A DNA stretch of 64,000 bases, from positions 74,314,179-74,378,178 of the forward strand of contig NC_037683.1 of the NCBI RefSeq assembly GCF_003255815.1, read 5' to 3'. The translations under genes and the position numbers were made by a program. The first letter of the stretch is position 1, and each line of letters begins with the position of its first letter. Source of the DNA: Theropithecus gelada (lineage: Eukaryota; Chordata; Mammalia; Primates; Cercopithecidae). This document shows positions 22,492 to 34,130 of the stretch, piece after piece. The notes below the pieces were generated by a model, which had not been told where the DNA came from, did not search any database, and worked only from the letters and a program-made list of their open reading frames with translations.

Positions 22492-23825
22492 ATAATCAAT
22501 AAAGCAACAAAGTTTGATTTGCCAGTTCTTCAAAATGCCCCCCTCAGGAGTACTTAGACTTCAGTTCTATCCCTGGATCCTAACTAACTCAAAACCATTG
22601 GATTAATAACTTAATTTCTCTGAGCTTCAGTTGCAGAATCCAGAGAAAGAAGACACCGAAGTAAACCATCTCAAAGGTTCTTTCGAACTTTTCTGGTCTA
22701 TTTTTCCAAGAAGCAATTTCAGTGTTGGAAGGCTGGTAAATGTTGCCAAGCCCCCAAATAGCAACCACATCATCTCCATTACTAGAGATAGGTGGTCAGA
22801 AAACAGGCCTAGAAGACATTTCAAATACTTTTCTACTACAAAGATTCTTTGTTGTTTGACAAGGTTGTTGGCAGCCCCTGAGATGGTATAGTCAAGAAAA
22901 GACCTGGCAGGAAAGAAGTGCCATTCAGAGAAAACACCACTGATTTTTAAAATGTGAATTGCAGGCTTCTCCTCCCCTTTCCTTTATCAACTGTGATTAG
23001 GCTGTACTTTGCTCGAGTTTACAATAATGATACTTTTACACTCAGCACTGTGCATTCTGAAGAGTGGGCCTGAAAGTACTTTACCATCTCATAGAGCAGA
23101 GTTCTTTCCTAGCAGGGTGTATTGCCAAGCCATCTCTGCTTTGCCCCTCCTCCGTGGTTTGTTAACCAGCAGGAATGCTTTTTAAGGCAGGGAGGCTAGG
23201 GTGAAATCTCTATAGAAGCATATTTCCACTGACACAAAAAGCAAGGAGGATCCAGGGAAAGGAGAGAAAAGAAGAGAACTCCTATTGACTGAAGGTCTAA
23301 TGTGTGCCACATGCAATATTTGATATTTTCACCTGGGTTTATTCATTGTAACTTTATTCCATACAAATGACCACTCAAATACTCTATAAGAAAAGTTAAC
23401 CTACTCCTGTGAATTCCTCTGTGCCAGGCTTTCGCTGTTTTCACTTATTTTGACCCTGTAGTTTCCGTATATGAGGCAAGTGAAACCACCGTTTTGGAAG
23501 GAGCTAACAAATTCATGGTGAACAAAATGGCAGCACTTTACAATCAGGAGTCAGAGAAGTCACTGTTCCAAGCTGTCTCCTCTCTCCTAGAAATGAGGAA
23601 TAGGGAGGCATAGGAAGAGCACTGACTTTGAAGTTCAGAATTTCCAGGATAGAAAAGATACTGAATGCAAATTTTGATGCCACAAATTTGTACCGAGTCA
23701 ATGCTAGTCTGTTTAACTCTGGATTTTCCCAAAGTTCACACATTATCGCTCACTCTGGAGCACTCTTAGATATCCCAGGATACTCAGACTTGTGTGTGAT
23801 TCAAACTCATTTATAGTTAAATATA
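22492..23825. other. Mostly unassigned sequence with a weak MIR trace
   Basis: A MIR-like phrase ('ttaatttctctgagcttcag') lies at about 22,610-22,632. Frames of 60-86 codons on both strands overlap one another and carry no motif. No exon is supported. Confidence 0.4.
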
Positions 23826-23829
23826 AAGA

Positions 23830-23990
23830 TGTTTTCTACATTTGTATGCAACTTCATAGTTTTCAAAGCATTTTCAAGTGTTCATCTCATTTTATTCACA
23901 TAAATATGTGATGTTCACTGTCACGTTTTATACATAAAGAAAATGAAGTATAATATAAAAGTTAAATGATTTGGTCTAAATCAGCACCCA
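23830..23990 (+). repeat. MIR3-like ancient repeat
   Basis: 'Caaagcattttcaagtgttc', 'tcattttattcacataaat' and 'agttaaatgatttggtct' match the pattern of old MIR/MIR3 remnants. Confidence 0.45.
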
Positions 23991-24019
23991 TAAAATATTA
24001 ATAGACAACTCTGAGGGAA

Positions 24020-24480
24020 CACACAGTTGTACACAAAAACTTCCAACTCAATAAAATTTTAAGTTTTAACATACATACAGAAAAGTCAAAAAAATCACAA
24101 GTATACAGCTCATGGAATTTTCACAAAAAACTTTTAAAAACACAAACGAGTGTAGCCAATGCACTGATTAAGAAATAGAACATTAACAGCACTTCAGAAG
24201 CTTCCCTCATGCCCCTTTCATTTACCACTTAGAGGAATCAATACTAAGCAAATATGTAGGAAAAATGACTATGACTTATAACCTGAGATGATAAAGTTAT
24301 TATTTATTGCAAAGTTATTTAATGTAGTGAAAAATTACAAACATTATAAATACCCAGTTCTTAAGGAATGGTTAAATAAATCATGGTATACTTATAGACC
24401 AGAATAATGTTCACATTTGGCCTCCAATTAAAATATAGAAAGTGAAGAGTGTAGTTCTCACTCTAACAAGAAGAAACCAC
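24020..24480 (+). mobile_element. Ancient L1M-like fragments
   Basis: 'Aacatacatacagaaaagtc', 'acagctcatggaattttcac' and 'agaaatagaacattaacagc' form a string common in old mammalian L1 3' ends. Downstream, 'gaatggttaaataaatcatg' resembles decayed LINE ORF2 tail text. Boundaries and class are uncertain. Confidence 0.4.
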
Positions 24481-25530
24481 ATAAGCTACAAAGTCATAGT
24501 TTTTTAAAAACCTGTCAGAGATCTGAAAATAGAAAAAACTTAAATGAACCAGATTTCAGAAAATGATAGCGTTTTGTAGAAGAGAAGAGACACATAGCTG
24601 CTTTCATCCTTAGCACAGAGGTAGGAGGAAGAGGAAGCCATTTAAATGGGAATAAGGAGAAACAATCTGTATTTTTTAATAAATGTTTAATAGCTGCATA
24701 GGATCTATAAAGAAAAATTAAAATCCTGAAGACGACCAGCCACACAGTGAGTCCATACCTATCTACCACCTCTTTTCTACTAGCCTTCTCAAAGTGAAAG
24801 GTTTAGTACACTGATGGATGGAGGCAGGGCAGGAGACTGAGAGAAATCCCTCATGAAGCATGTGGGAAGTTCCTCAAGTCCAAGTCTAGAGACAGAGAGA
24901 ACTGAGAGAAGTCCTTCAAGTTGTTTCAGTAGGCAGTCCACACTCTCACCTAATACACTGAAGCTATCCTCCTAAAGCTAGGAACAAAGCAGAAGGAAAG
25001 AGAGAACTTACTAAGTTCAGAAAGCCAAGAAAACAAACTCTCTGTGACCCAAAAATCTAGCATCCCGGCAGGAATGCAAAGAAATCAATCACAGTTTGAT
25101 TGAATCTGGTGACTATCTTCTGAAACAGAGACAAAATCTCAAGAATCTCACAGATTACTCAGATCTCGTAACCTGCTAATGGGAAAGTCCTAATCCCTTC
25201 CTCAAAACATTTGAAGTAGATGGGGAACGGAATCTAGCATTGCAACAAAACCCAGCACCACTTGCACAACTACTGAGTAGCTTCCCTTACTAGCATCTGA
25301 TAGATCTTATACCAGATCCCATACCAAAGAACTGACAGAAGAAGGAATATGTCCTTTTTTAAGGGTAAAAGTTATTTAATTCAGTCTCCACCCTTTTTTT
25401 GGTGGTTGGGGGGAGGGCACACAATCTCAGCATACAATTAAAGGTTAGAAGATATGTAAAGGTGATCCAAGCTTAAGAGAAGAAATATTCAATAAAGGCA
25501 GGTCCCCAAATAATTCCAACTTGGAAGTAC
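24481..25530. other. Unassigned AT-rich sequence
   Basis: No gene or confidently nameable repeat. A minus-strand frame of 84 codons (24,515-24,769) is motif-free. Confidence 0.4.
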
Positions 25531-25545
25531 AAGAAAAGAACTTTA
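25531..25545. repeat. L1 target-site duplication, left copy
   Basis: AAGAAAAGAACTTTA, paired with the right copy at 27,721-27,735; one mismatch. Confidence 0.9.
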
Positions 25546-27720
25546 TTTTTTTTAAAAAAATTTTATACGTTTGGGGGTCCATGTGTTTGTTACATAGGTA
25601 AACATGTGCCATGGCAGTTTGTCGTACATATTATTTCTTCACCCAGGTATTAAGCCCAGTACCCAATAGTTATCTTTTTAGCTCTTCTCCCCTCCTCCCA
25701 CCCTTCACCCTCGAGTAGACCCCAGTGTCTGTTGTTTCTGTCTTTGTGTTCATAAGTTCTTATCATTGAGCTCCCACTTATAAGTGAAAACATGTGGTAT
25801 TTAGTTTTCTATTCCTGCATTAGTTTGCTAAGGATAATAGCCTCCAGCTTCATCCATGTTCCTGCAAAAGATATGATCTCATTCTTTTTTATGGCTACAT
25901 AGTATTCCATGGTGATATGTACCACACTTTCTTTATCCAACCTTTCATTGATGGACATTTAGGTTGATTCCATTTCTTTGCTATTGTGACTAGTGCTGCA
26001 ATAGGCATTCGCAAGCATGTGTCTTCATGATAGAATCATTTATATTCCTCTGGGTGTATACCCAGTAATGGGATTGCTGGATCAAATAGTGGTTCTGCTT
26101 TTAGCTCTCTGAAGAATTTCCATGCTGCTTGTATAAGCGTTCCTTTTTCTCTACAACCTCACCAGCATCTATTATTTTTTGACTTTTTAATAACAGCCAT
26201 TCTGACTGGTGTGAGATGGTATCTCATTATGGTTTTAATTTGCATTTCTCTAATGATCAGTGATAGAGCTTTTTCCATATGCTTGTTGGCCGCATGTATG
26301 TCTTCTTTTGAGAATTGTCTGTTCATGCCCTTTGTACACTTTTTAATGGGGTTGTTTTTCTCTTGTAAATCTGCTTAAGTTCATCATAGAAGCTGGATAT
26401 TAGACCTTTGTCAGATGCATAGTTTACAAATATTTTCCCCTATTCTGTAGGTTGTCTGTTTTTTCTGTTGATAGTTTCTTTTGCTATGGAGAAGCTCTTA
26501 AGTTTCGTTATAACCCACTTGTCAATTTTTGCTTTTATTGCGATTGCTTTCAGTGTTTTTGCCATGAATCTTTGCCTGTTCCTATGTCCAGGATGGTATT
26601 GCCTAGGCTGTCTTCCAGGGTTTTTATAGTTTTGAATTTCTTATGTTTTTAATCTATCTTGAGTTGATTTTTGTATATGGTGTAAAGAAGGGGTCCAGCT
26701 TCAATCTTCTGCATATGGTTAGCCAGTTGTCCCAGCTATCTATCATTTATAGACCAGGGAGTCTTTTCCCCATTGCTTGTTCTTGGTCAACTTTGTGAAA
26801 GATCAGATAGCTGTAGGTGTGCAGTCTTATTTCTGGCTCTCAATTCTGTTCCATTGGTCTATGTGTATATTTTTGTACCAGTACCATACTGTTTTGGTTA
26901 CTGTAGTCTTCTAGTATAGTTTGAAGTCAGGTAACATGATGCCCGCAGTTTTGTCCTTTTTGCTCAGGATTGCCTTGGTTATTCAGGCTCTTTTTTGGTT
27001 CCATATTAATTTTAAAATAGCTTTTTCTAAGTCTATGGAGAATGTCAGTGGTAGTTTGATAAGAATAGTATTGAATCTTTAAGTTGCTTTGGGCAGTATA
27101 GCCATTTTAATGACATTAATTCTTCCTGTCCATCAGCAGGGGATGTTTTTCCATTTGTTTGTCTTCTCCAATTTCTTTGAGCAGTGTTTTGTAATTCTTA
27201 AGGTAGAGATCTTTTATCTCCCTGGTTAGCTGTATTCCTAGGTATTTTATTCTTTTTGTGGCAATTGTGAATGGGATTGCCTTTCTGATTTAGCTCTTGG
27301 TTTGACTGTTATTGGTGTATAGGAATGCTAGTGATATTTGTACATTGATTTTGTATCCTGTAACTTTACTGAAGTTTTTTTATCAGCTGAAGGAGCTTTT
27401 GGGCCAAGACTATGGAGTTTTCTAGATATAGAATCATGTAATCTGCAAACAGAGATAGTTTGACTTACTCTCTTCCTATTTGGATGCGCTTTACTTTTTT
27501 CTTTTGCCTGATTGCTCTGGCTAGGACTTCCAATACTATGTTGAATAGAAGTGGTGAGAGAGGGCAACCTTGTGCCAGTTTTCAAGAAGAATGTTTCCAA
27601 CTTTTGCCCATTCAGTATAATGTTGGCTGTGGGTTTGTCCTAGATGGCTGTTATTATTTTGAGGTATGTTCCTTCAATACCTAGTTTATTGAGAGATTTT
27701 GAAGGGGGTTGAATTTTATT
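25546..27720 (-). mobile_element. 5'-truncated L1, minus strand, with 15-bp target-site duplication
   Basis: In reverse, the left end is a poly(A) tail and L1 3' UTR ('gttacataggtaaacatgtg', 'ccatggcagtttg'). ORF2 C-terminal and RT text then runs to about 27,720 ('ccttcaatacctagtttattg'). The copy is about 2.2 kb. It is flanked by AAGAAAAGAACTTTA (25,531-25,545) and AAGAAAATAACTTTA (27,721-27,735), 14 of 15 identical, which fixes both ends. ORF2 is broken by stops; the minus-strand piece at 27,328-27,600 is one short survivor. Confidence 0.93.
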
Positions 27721-27735
27721 AAGAAAATAACTTTA
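27721..27735. repeat. L1 target-site duplication, right copy
   Basis: AAGAAAATAACTTTA, partner of 25,531-25,545. Confidence 0.9.
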
Positions 27736-28884
27736 AAATAAATGATATAATAAAGACTTGTGGAAAAATGCATTCCAAGATGGGAATTTCAGAAGGGAAA
27801 TTAAGATTATAAAGCCAACCAATGAAAATTTCCAAAATGAAAAAGTATGAAACCAAAATGAAAACTTATTCGAAGAGTGAAATAGCAGATAGAACACAGG
27901 AGAGGAATCAGTGCACTTAAATATAGATTGATAAAAAGTATCTAAATTGAAATTCTGGGGGGAAAAAAGTAGAAAAAATAGACCAAGCATCTGAGAACTG
28001 TCAGAGAATATCAAGCCATCTAACTAACTGATAAATTATCAGTTACCATCTAACTGATAAATATGTAGAAGATGACAGAGGATTTACAAAGAATATGGAA
28101 CAAAAACTCATGTCACAATTCTGAAACTCCCCGTCACATCTAGGACATATAAAAGAATTGTGAATGGAGGACTGAAACAGAGGAAGATGGAAGAAAGAAT
28201 TATTTGGGATATTGTGTTTTTGGGAGAGGATGATACTGTGTGGCCCACATTGTCTCCCAGTCTGTGAGAGGTGGATACAAGAGAGTGTTGCATCCTAACT
28301 CTAAGCCTCATGGAAAAGGCTTCACCAAAACCACACAGAAAATTTGTTTAAAGAGGTAATTTGGTGGGCTGTATTCCTGCTACCCACAGCCAAAGGCAGG
28401 GTGTAAGGGATGCCTGCCCCTACCTCAAGAGAAACGGGCTTTGTAATTTGGAATACAGAATGAACTGTTCCTAACAACTGGCTGGAAATTCCAAAGGACC
28501 AACAATGGGGGGCCGAGCTGCTTTGCTGGAGGTGAAGAGGCTGGCTGGGCATCCTGTACTTCCAGGGTGAATAACAGTAGGGTGCTCCTGGAAGAGGGGC
28601 AAAGAGAGTTTTTCATCATAATTGCTATAGCAACATTAAATAGTTGTTATTAGCTCAGAATATTCCATAAAGAGTTGCCTTATTTTAAAGCAGGTGAACT
28701 CTGTGCCTGTCCAATTTGGAGTGTGGGTGTATATCATTTAGCAGAATTGGCTGTCATTTCTAGCGGACTCCCTTGGGTTGTGTCAGACAAACTGAGCTGT
28801 CTATAAGTGGCTCTTAGGAAAGCCACCAGACAAAATCAGCTTAGGCATCAAAGGAGAGTAATAATCATCTTTTAGATTCATTTT
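27736..28884. other. Unassigned sequence with a short palindrome
   Basis: An inverted repeat TAACTGATAA / TTATCAGTTA with a 1-base centre sits at 28,025-28,045, followed by a partial direct repeat of 'atctaactgataaat'. Several minus-strand frames of 64-93 codons lack motifs. No gene is supported. Confidence 0.4.
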
Positions 28885-29235
28885 TTCAGCAAATATATAT
28901 TGGGGCCCTGCTATCTCTGATGTAAAATGCTGAATATTCTGGGGGCACAGGGGCATGGATATTGTTCTCAATGAGCAAAATAATACATGATCAAATGTGA
29001 TTAGTATCACAAAGTAAACATCATGTTCTCCAGATATTTAGGAAAACAAAAGACTATTCAGAGACTATTTTAGAAGTGTGGTAATTGGTTGGGGGATGGG
29101 ATGGGGAACATGGAGGAAATCAGGAAAACTCTTAATAGAAGAGTTGATATTTGTTCTAAATTAGAAGACTGATAGATGTGTAAGAATGCAGTGGATTAGG
29201 GGAAAGGTATTCCTAGCAAAGGGCAGAGGGAGGCA
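28885..29235 (+). repeat. L2-class LINE fragment
   Basis: 'Cagcaaatatatattgggg', 'gcacaggggcatgga', 'agagttgatatttgttctaaatt' (in pieces) and 'gtattcctagcaaagggcag' occur in the order seen in diverged L2 3' regions. Confidence 0.5.
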
Positions 29236-29239
29236 GTCA

Positions 29240-29425
29240 GGTGTCTTGGAGATAGAGTGAACTGTGGTATCAAACTTCAAATCCCTACACCACTACTTTA
29301 TGCTGTATAACCTGGACAAAATATCTTACTCCTCTAATCTCAACTTATCATTGGTAACATGGGACTAATAGCTCCAATTCTCAAGCTTGGCACATAAGCA
29401 CCTAGTAATACTAGTTGTGATTGCT
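29240..29425 (+). repeat. MIR SINE
   Basis: Core and 3' text: 'gctgtataacctggacaaaa', 'ctaatctcaacttatcattgg', 'taacatgggactaatagc' and 'cacataagcacctagtaa'. Order and spacing fit MIR. Confidence 0.7.
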
Positions 29426-29434
29426 GTTAGTCCT

Positions 29435-29486
29435 GAATAAAGTCATAGATGCGGGGATACGAATAAAGTCATAGATGCGGGGATAT
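29435..29486 (+). repeat. 26-bp perfect-register tandem duplication
   Basis: The unit GAATAAAGTCATAGATGCGG plus GGATAC at 29,435-29,460 is repeated at 29,461-29,486 with one difference at the last base. Low divergence implies a recent event. Confidence 0.95.
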
Positions 29487-29655
29487 GCAGGGGTATAGAG
29501 AAGGGATCATAAATAATGACAACTAGCAGAGGAACAAAGGAAATGAACAAACCAGTTGTATCCAGACCATGGAGCATGTTAAAGGCCTGGCAAAAATAAA
29601 GAATCTGGAGTCTTATTCCTTAGGCAATGGAGGCATTTGGAGAGTTTTCAGCAGG

Positions 29656-29707
29656 ATCAGAGCTGTGCTTTAAAAGAACTAATCAGAGCTGTGCTTCGAA
29701 AGAACTA
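29656..29707 (+). repeat. Second 26-bp tandem duplication
   Basis: The unit at 29,656-29,681 begins ATCAGAGCTGTGCTTTAAAA and recurs at 29,682-29,707 with TAA changed to CGA-type differences (two mismatches). It is unrelated in sequence to the duplication 170 bp upstream, but the unit length is the same. Confidence 0.95.
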
Positions 29708-30584
29708 ATCTGTAACTTTTTAATTATTGTGCAGAAGAGTTTAGCTGCTTTCTGTCTAAAACCAGAATCCAAACTCATATTCTTACAAGGCCAAGGCAGA
29801 TAACAAAAACCAGTACGGTAACACTTCAACCAAAAGAGAGCAACTCCTACTTAGCACCCAGGTTTCCATGTGAGAACACCAGGATATGCATCAGATTGTT
29901 CTGATTTTTCAAGAAAAATATGGAGCCTTAGATGACATCTCCTAATTTTTATGTACTGCATACTTGTTTGTAAATATCATTAATGAATCAAAGATATGGA
30001 TGGGGGTGATCAGGCTGGCAGCCACCTCTCTGAGAACGCTGGCCTGGCACCTCCACATATCTGAAAAAGATCTTTGATTTACCTTTGCACAGTCAAGTTC
30101 CAGGAGAGGGCTTTCTTTGTTGTTTTGGTAGTTGGTGTTTCCTCAGAACAAGGAAGAAATCTGCCCTCAAAGGTGAATTCAAGTCTACACCTCCAGAGAT
30201 ACAGAAAAATTGCTGACACCTTCAGAATGGAAGTTTCCCCTACTCCCCGCCCCCCGCCCACTTCTGGCCATCATTTGAAAATAATATTGGGCTTTAGGCT
30301 TAATCAGAAAATTCCATTGTAAATATCAACATTTCTTTCTCGGATAGTTTTATGGCCTGGAATAGCCAGATTTCAGGCCATAATATGGAGGTTTTGGCCA
30401 GAATATGGATTTATTATTATTATTTGACTCCATAGGATTATTTTTTGGAAGTTTTTGAGAAAGGGTAATCCTAGAATGACTTCAAAATTCATCAGGACTT
30501 CAGAACATCGTCATCTGTTGTCACAGTTTTGTCTCCCTTACCCCCAAGATGTATAGAACAGAGGTAGCATCACTGATGCCAAGC
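29708..30584. other. Unassigned sequence
   Basis: A C-rich run is at 30,241-30,259. No gene is supported; open frames at 30,074-30,322 lie on both strands of the same DNA. Confidence 0.4.
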
Positions 30585-30755
30585 CCTTTATGCGCACTAA
30601 TGACAATCCCCACAGTTACCCTGAAGAAAGCATTATTTTAAGTCCCATTTTAAAGATGAACAAACAGTAGCCCAAACAAATTAACTTGCTCAAAGTCTTA
30701 TACCAGTTAAGTGTTCAAATGGGATTCCAGAATTAAAACCCTTTCTACTGCCCCA
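30585..30755 (+). repeat. MIR-class ancient repeat
   Basis: 'Ttaagtcccattttaaagatg', 'aacaaacagtagcccaaac' and 'ttaacttgctcaaagtc' are typical decayed MIR/MIR3 text. Confidence 0.55.
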
Positions 30756-30899
30756 TGATATATCACTTACAGAAGCCACACATGTAACAGGGCATTAAAG
30801 TGGAAATGTTCCTGAAGCCAAAGAATTTAAGAGCGATTACATTCCAAAATGAGGTGTACCAAGATACAAGTTTTTTTAAAAGGTATGATAGATTATATT

Positions 30900-31262
30900 A
30901 TTGTTCACAAATATTTACTGGTTCATCCTGGGATGAGAAGGAAATATACTCAGCCTCATTGACATTAGATTGTCCATGTAGTTTGCTCTGGTCAACAAAA
31001 TGTAGGCAGAAGAATCCAGACAGCAGCCTTCAAAATCAGTAAGTGCTTTGCCATACTCATGTTTACCCTATGTCACAATAACTAACGTTTCAGAGAGAGA
31101 CTGCACTGTCAGCCCGAGTCTTGGGGTAGAGACATTGAGGATCAAAACACGGCTGACCCTGAAAGATATGTAGTGTGAGAAATAAGCCTTTTTGTCATGA
31201 GCCAGTGAAAAATGGGGATCATTTGTTATCGCAGCACAACCTACCCTACCCTGACTGATATG
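30900..31262 (+). mobile_element. Possible old MaLR-type LTR
   Basis: The 3' part ('gagaaataagcctttttgtc', 'catttgttatcgcagcac', 'ccctgactgata') has the layout of MLT1-type LTR ends: a poly(A)-signal-like motif, a 'tgttat.gcagc' block and a terminal 'ctgacta'. The 5' end cannot be fixed. Confidence 0.35.
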
Positions 31263-32638
31263 GAAGATAATAAAAAACCTGTCAAACAATTCAAGCTTTT
31301 TGTCTACATCAAGGGTACAAATAGTCAAAATTGGAGATTAAGACAGCATTTGTGGAGAGGATTTTTACAAAGGACAGTTGGTGTGCTATGAGTTTTTCCT
31401 TCATGAAGAAAGGGTACCTGCCCTTTATCTTAAACCTCCTGAGAAGGGCTTCAACAGAACCATTCAGTTAGCTGACTAATGTGTTACTCACACTGAAGAA
31501 TCTAAAAATCAAGAGATGGGTTAGCCAACTGTCCTAATGGTGGGAGCACAGGAAAGGTGGCAACTATGTGGATATCATCCTGCAACTCCCAAAGACACTA
31601 AGGTAAAGCATGCAAAATGTGTCAGGATCAGAGATGGCTAGTATGAAGATAACTAATATCTCACAAAATGAATGTTTCTTCACAGCGAGAAGCTGAGGGT
31701 AAAATACTGTTCCATGGGCTGAAGAGGCAATTGCAAGGAATGAGCTAGAATAGAGGTCATCTCCTGCACCAGGGAGACTACAGGTGAGAAAACCCTAGAA
31801 ATATAGATTCCTGAAGAACCTACAAAGTACCTCTTAAGCAAAAGAATCCTCTTTTAAAACTTACCAGAACCAAATAATGACATCAGTTCACAACCGTCTC
31901 GACTAAGTAAAAACTTTCCTGTTCTCATCTCTCTCCACACTTCCTAGTCCCATCCACTAATCCTGGAGAGATTAGAAGTGTTGTTTAGCATGATGGGGGA
32001 GGGAAGAAGCAGAACCTGAAAGCAGGATAAGGGGAAAGAGGCTGTCTCCTTCTCCCACAAGAGGTGGGTGTCCTGCTGCAAGGTCTCCCAAAGAGAGAGG
32101 GAAAGTTTTACCTTTAAATCAAGGTAGAAATTTGAATTACATGGAGCTAGGAATTTTCATATCTGGCTAAGACTATTGGTAATACCTAAAGTATCTGGAA
32201 AATTTGTGGGGATGCCTAAGTTTGTATCCACAGAAGGAAAAGAAATGAACAAAGAGAATTGAGTTAAATGAACTTTGGGAGATAACAAAGCTGCTTGATC
32301 ACATCCCACAAGCAAAACTTGTTCAAGACATGGGTTGGGTCAACTATATTGCGATAACTGGATGTTATAAATGAAATCCTAAAAATTTAAGATGAGGACA
32401 GATCCACGATTCTGAAACAAAGGCTATATGATCCCAATTCTACATGGAGGAGAGAAACAGAAGCCTTAATCTTGCTGGGAATCACATTTTCACTTCCTCA
32501 GAAGCACACAGATGTGAGCAATAGTGAAAATAGAAAGAATTAATCAAGGGAAAATGAAACTCTGTCTGATCTGAATTTGCTATGTAGATATGTGAACAGA
32601 AGTCATTATAGACTTCATCTTACTTCTTTTGAGGAATA
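31263..32638. other. Unassigned sequence
   Basis: About 1.4 kb without a recognisable gene or repeat; no long open frame. Confidence 0.4.
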
Positions 32639-32990
32639 TATTAGTCCATTTTCACACTGCTATAAAGAAATACTAGAGACTGTATAATCTATAAGCAAAG
32701 AAGGTTTCATTGACTCACAGTTCCACATGGCTGGGGAGGCATCAGGAAACTTACAATCAGGGCAGAAGGCAAAGGGGAGGCAGTCACCTTCTTCATCAGG
32801 TGGCAGGAGGGAGGGAGTGCAGGCAGGAGAAATGTCCGATGCTTATAAAACCATCAGATCTCATGAGAACTCACTATCACAAGAATAGCATGGGGTAAAC
32901 CACCCCCATGATCCAATCACTTCCCTCCCTCAATACATGGGGACAATTCCAGATGAGATTTGGGTGGAGACACAGAGCTAAACCATATCA
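32639..32990 (-). mobile_element. Solo LTR, MaLR class (THE1/MST-like), minus strand
   Basis: In forward reading it starts 'tattagtccattttcacac' and ends 'ctaaaccatatca', the reverse complement of THE1/MST ends. 'Gggaggcatcaggaaactta', 'cttcttcatcaggtggcagg' and 'ccccatgatccaatcacttc' are diagnostic. Length is 352 bp. The plus-strand open frame inside it is spurious. Confidence 0.92.
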
Positions 32991-33880
32991 AGGAAATTTA
33001 GAACTAAAATTCTATGTCTCAAGATTCTTAAGGTCATATAACATATTAAATGCAGACACACAGAGGCACATAGACACACACAATCTCAGCTTCATGTATG
33101 TGGAAGACATCTTGTTGGAGACAGACTGTCTAGGATTCAGGCTCAGGCCCCACCCCCAACTTGAGGGATCTAGGAACCCACCAACAGTTAGCTGCTTCAT
33201 TCTGACTATTTATCTTAAGAATCTGACCTTCAACCATCTATGATGAATGCAGCTCAGGCTGAAAGGCAGGACCCAGCTGAGGCATTTATTCCCAGAGAGA
33301 TACTCTAATGTTGCAGCCCAGCGGTCTTGGAAAGCAGGCCTTGGGCTATCTCAGTAACCATACAACTTAGAAGGGAGGACAGGATATGTGATGGCTGATC
33401 CCTTGGGAGACACGCACAGGCCACACATGTTCCATCAGCCCCTTCTGTGTAACCCTGTTTAGCTTTCCCTCCATAATACCCCTGGTAATCACTTTTTTCC
33501 ACCTAGGATGGTGAGAAGGAATTATAATTGAAAAATGAGGTTGTAATATGCTCTGAGGTCACTAAAAGTACATGTGCTACAGGTCAGCTCCAGCCACAAC
33601 ACAAGGGGCCATGAGTACCACAGATGGTGCTACAACTACTTGGTTTCAAGCCTGAAAAAATATCATCTGATTCTGTTGCTCTGCTTTTGGAATTGCAGGA
33701 AGGGTCACTCAGTGAATGCCTGGAATCTTTAAACCAACCGAAGTAAAATGACATCTTGATCCATTAGTGTCCTGGGAATTAGAAATGCTTTATCTCCCAT
33801 GCGTCAGACAATGAGGAACCAGACACATGGAGAATGAAAGACTTCCATCCCTTTCCGTCCACTTAACTATCAGTCAACAT
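32991..33880. other. Unassigned sequence
   Basis: No gene or clearly nameable repeat. A 111-codon plus frame (32,908-33,243) starts inside the LTR and has no motif. Confidence 0.4.
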
Positions 33881-33881
33881 T

Positions 33882-34130
33882 CATTTATTCAGCATATACT
33901 AGTGCCAGTCAGTGTGATGAATGCAAAGACAAAGACAACATACCCCCAATGAGCTCATAGTCTAGTAGAAAAAATAAAACAAATCCCAAAAAATTACCGT
34001 GCAAGGGAGAATATGTTCTACATCTTTAGAGAAGGATAGATTGTGAGGTTTTCAAAGATAAATGGATTCTTGATCCACAGATATAAAAGGAAGTATTCCA
34101 GGCAGAGGGAACAACTCTGGTGGAGATGGA
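33882..34130 (+). repeat. L2-class LINE fragment
   Basis: 'Cattcatttattcagcatat', 'tgagctcatagtctagtaga' and 'tattccaggcagagggaac' appear in the order of L2 3' sequence. Confidence 0.55.
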
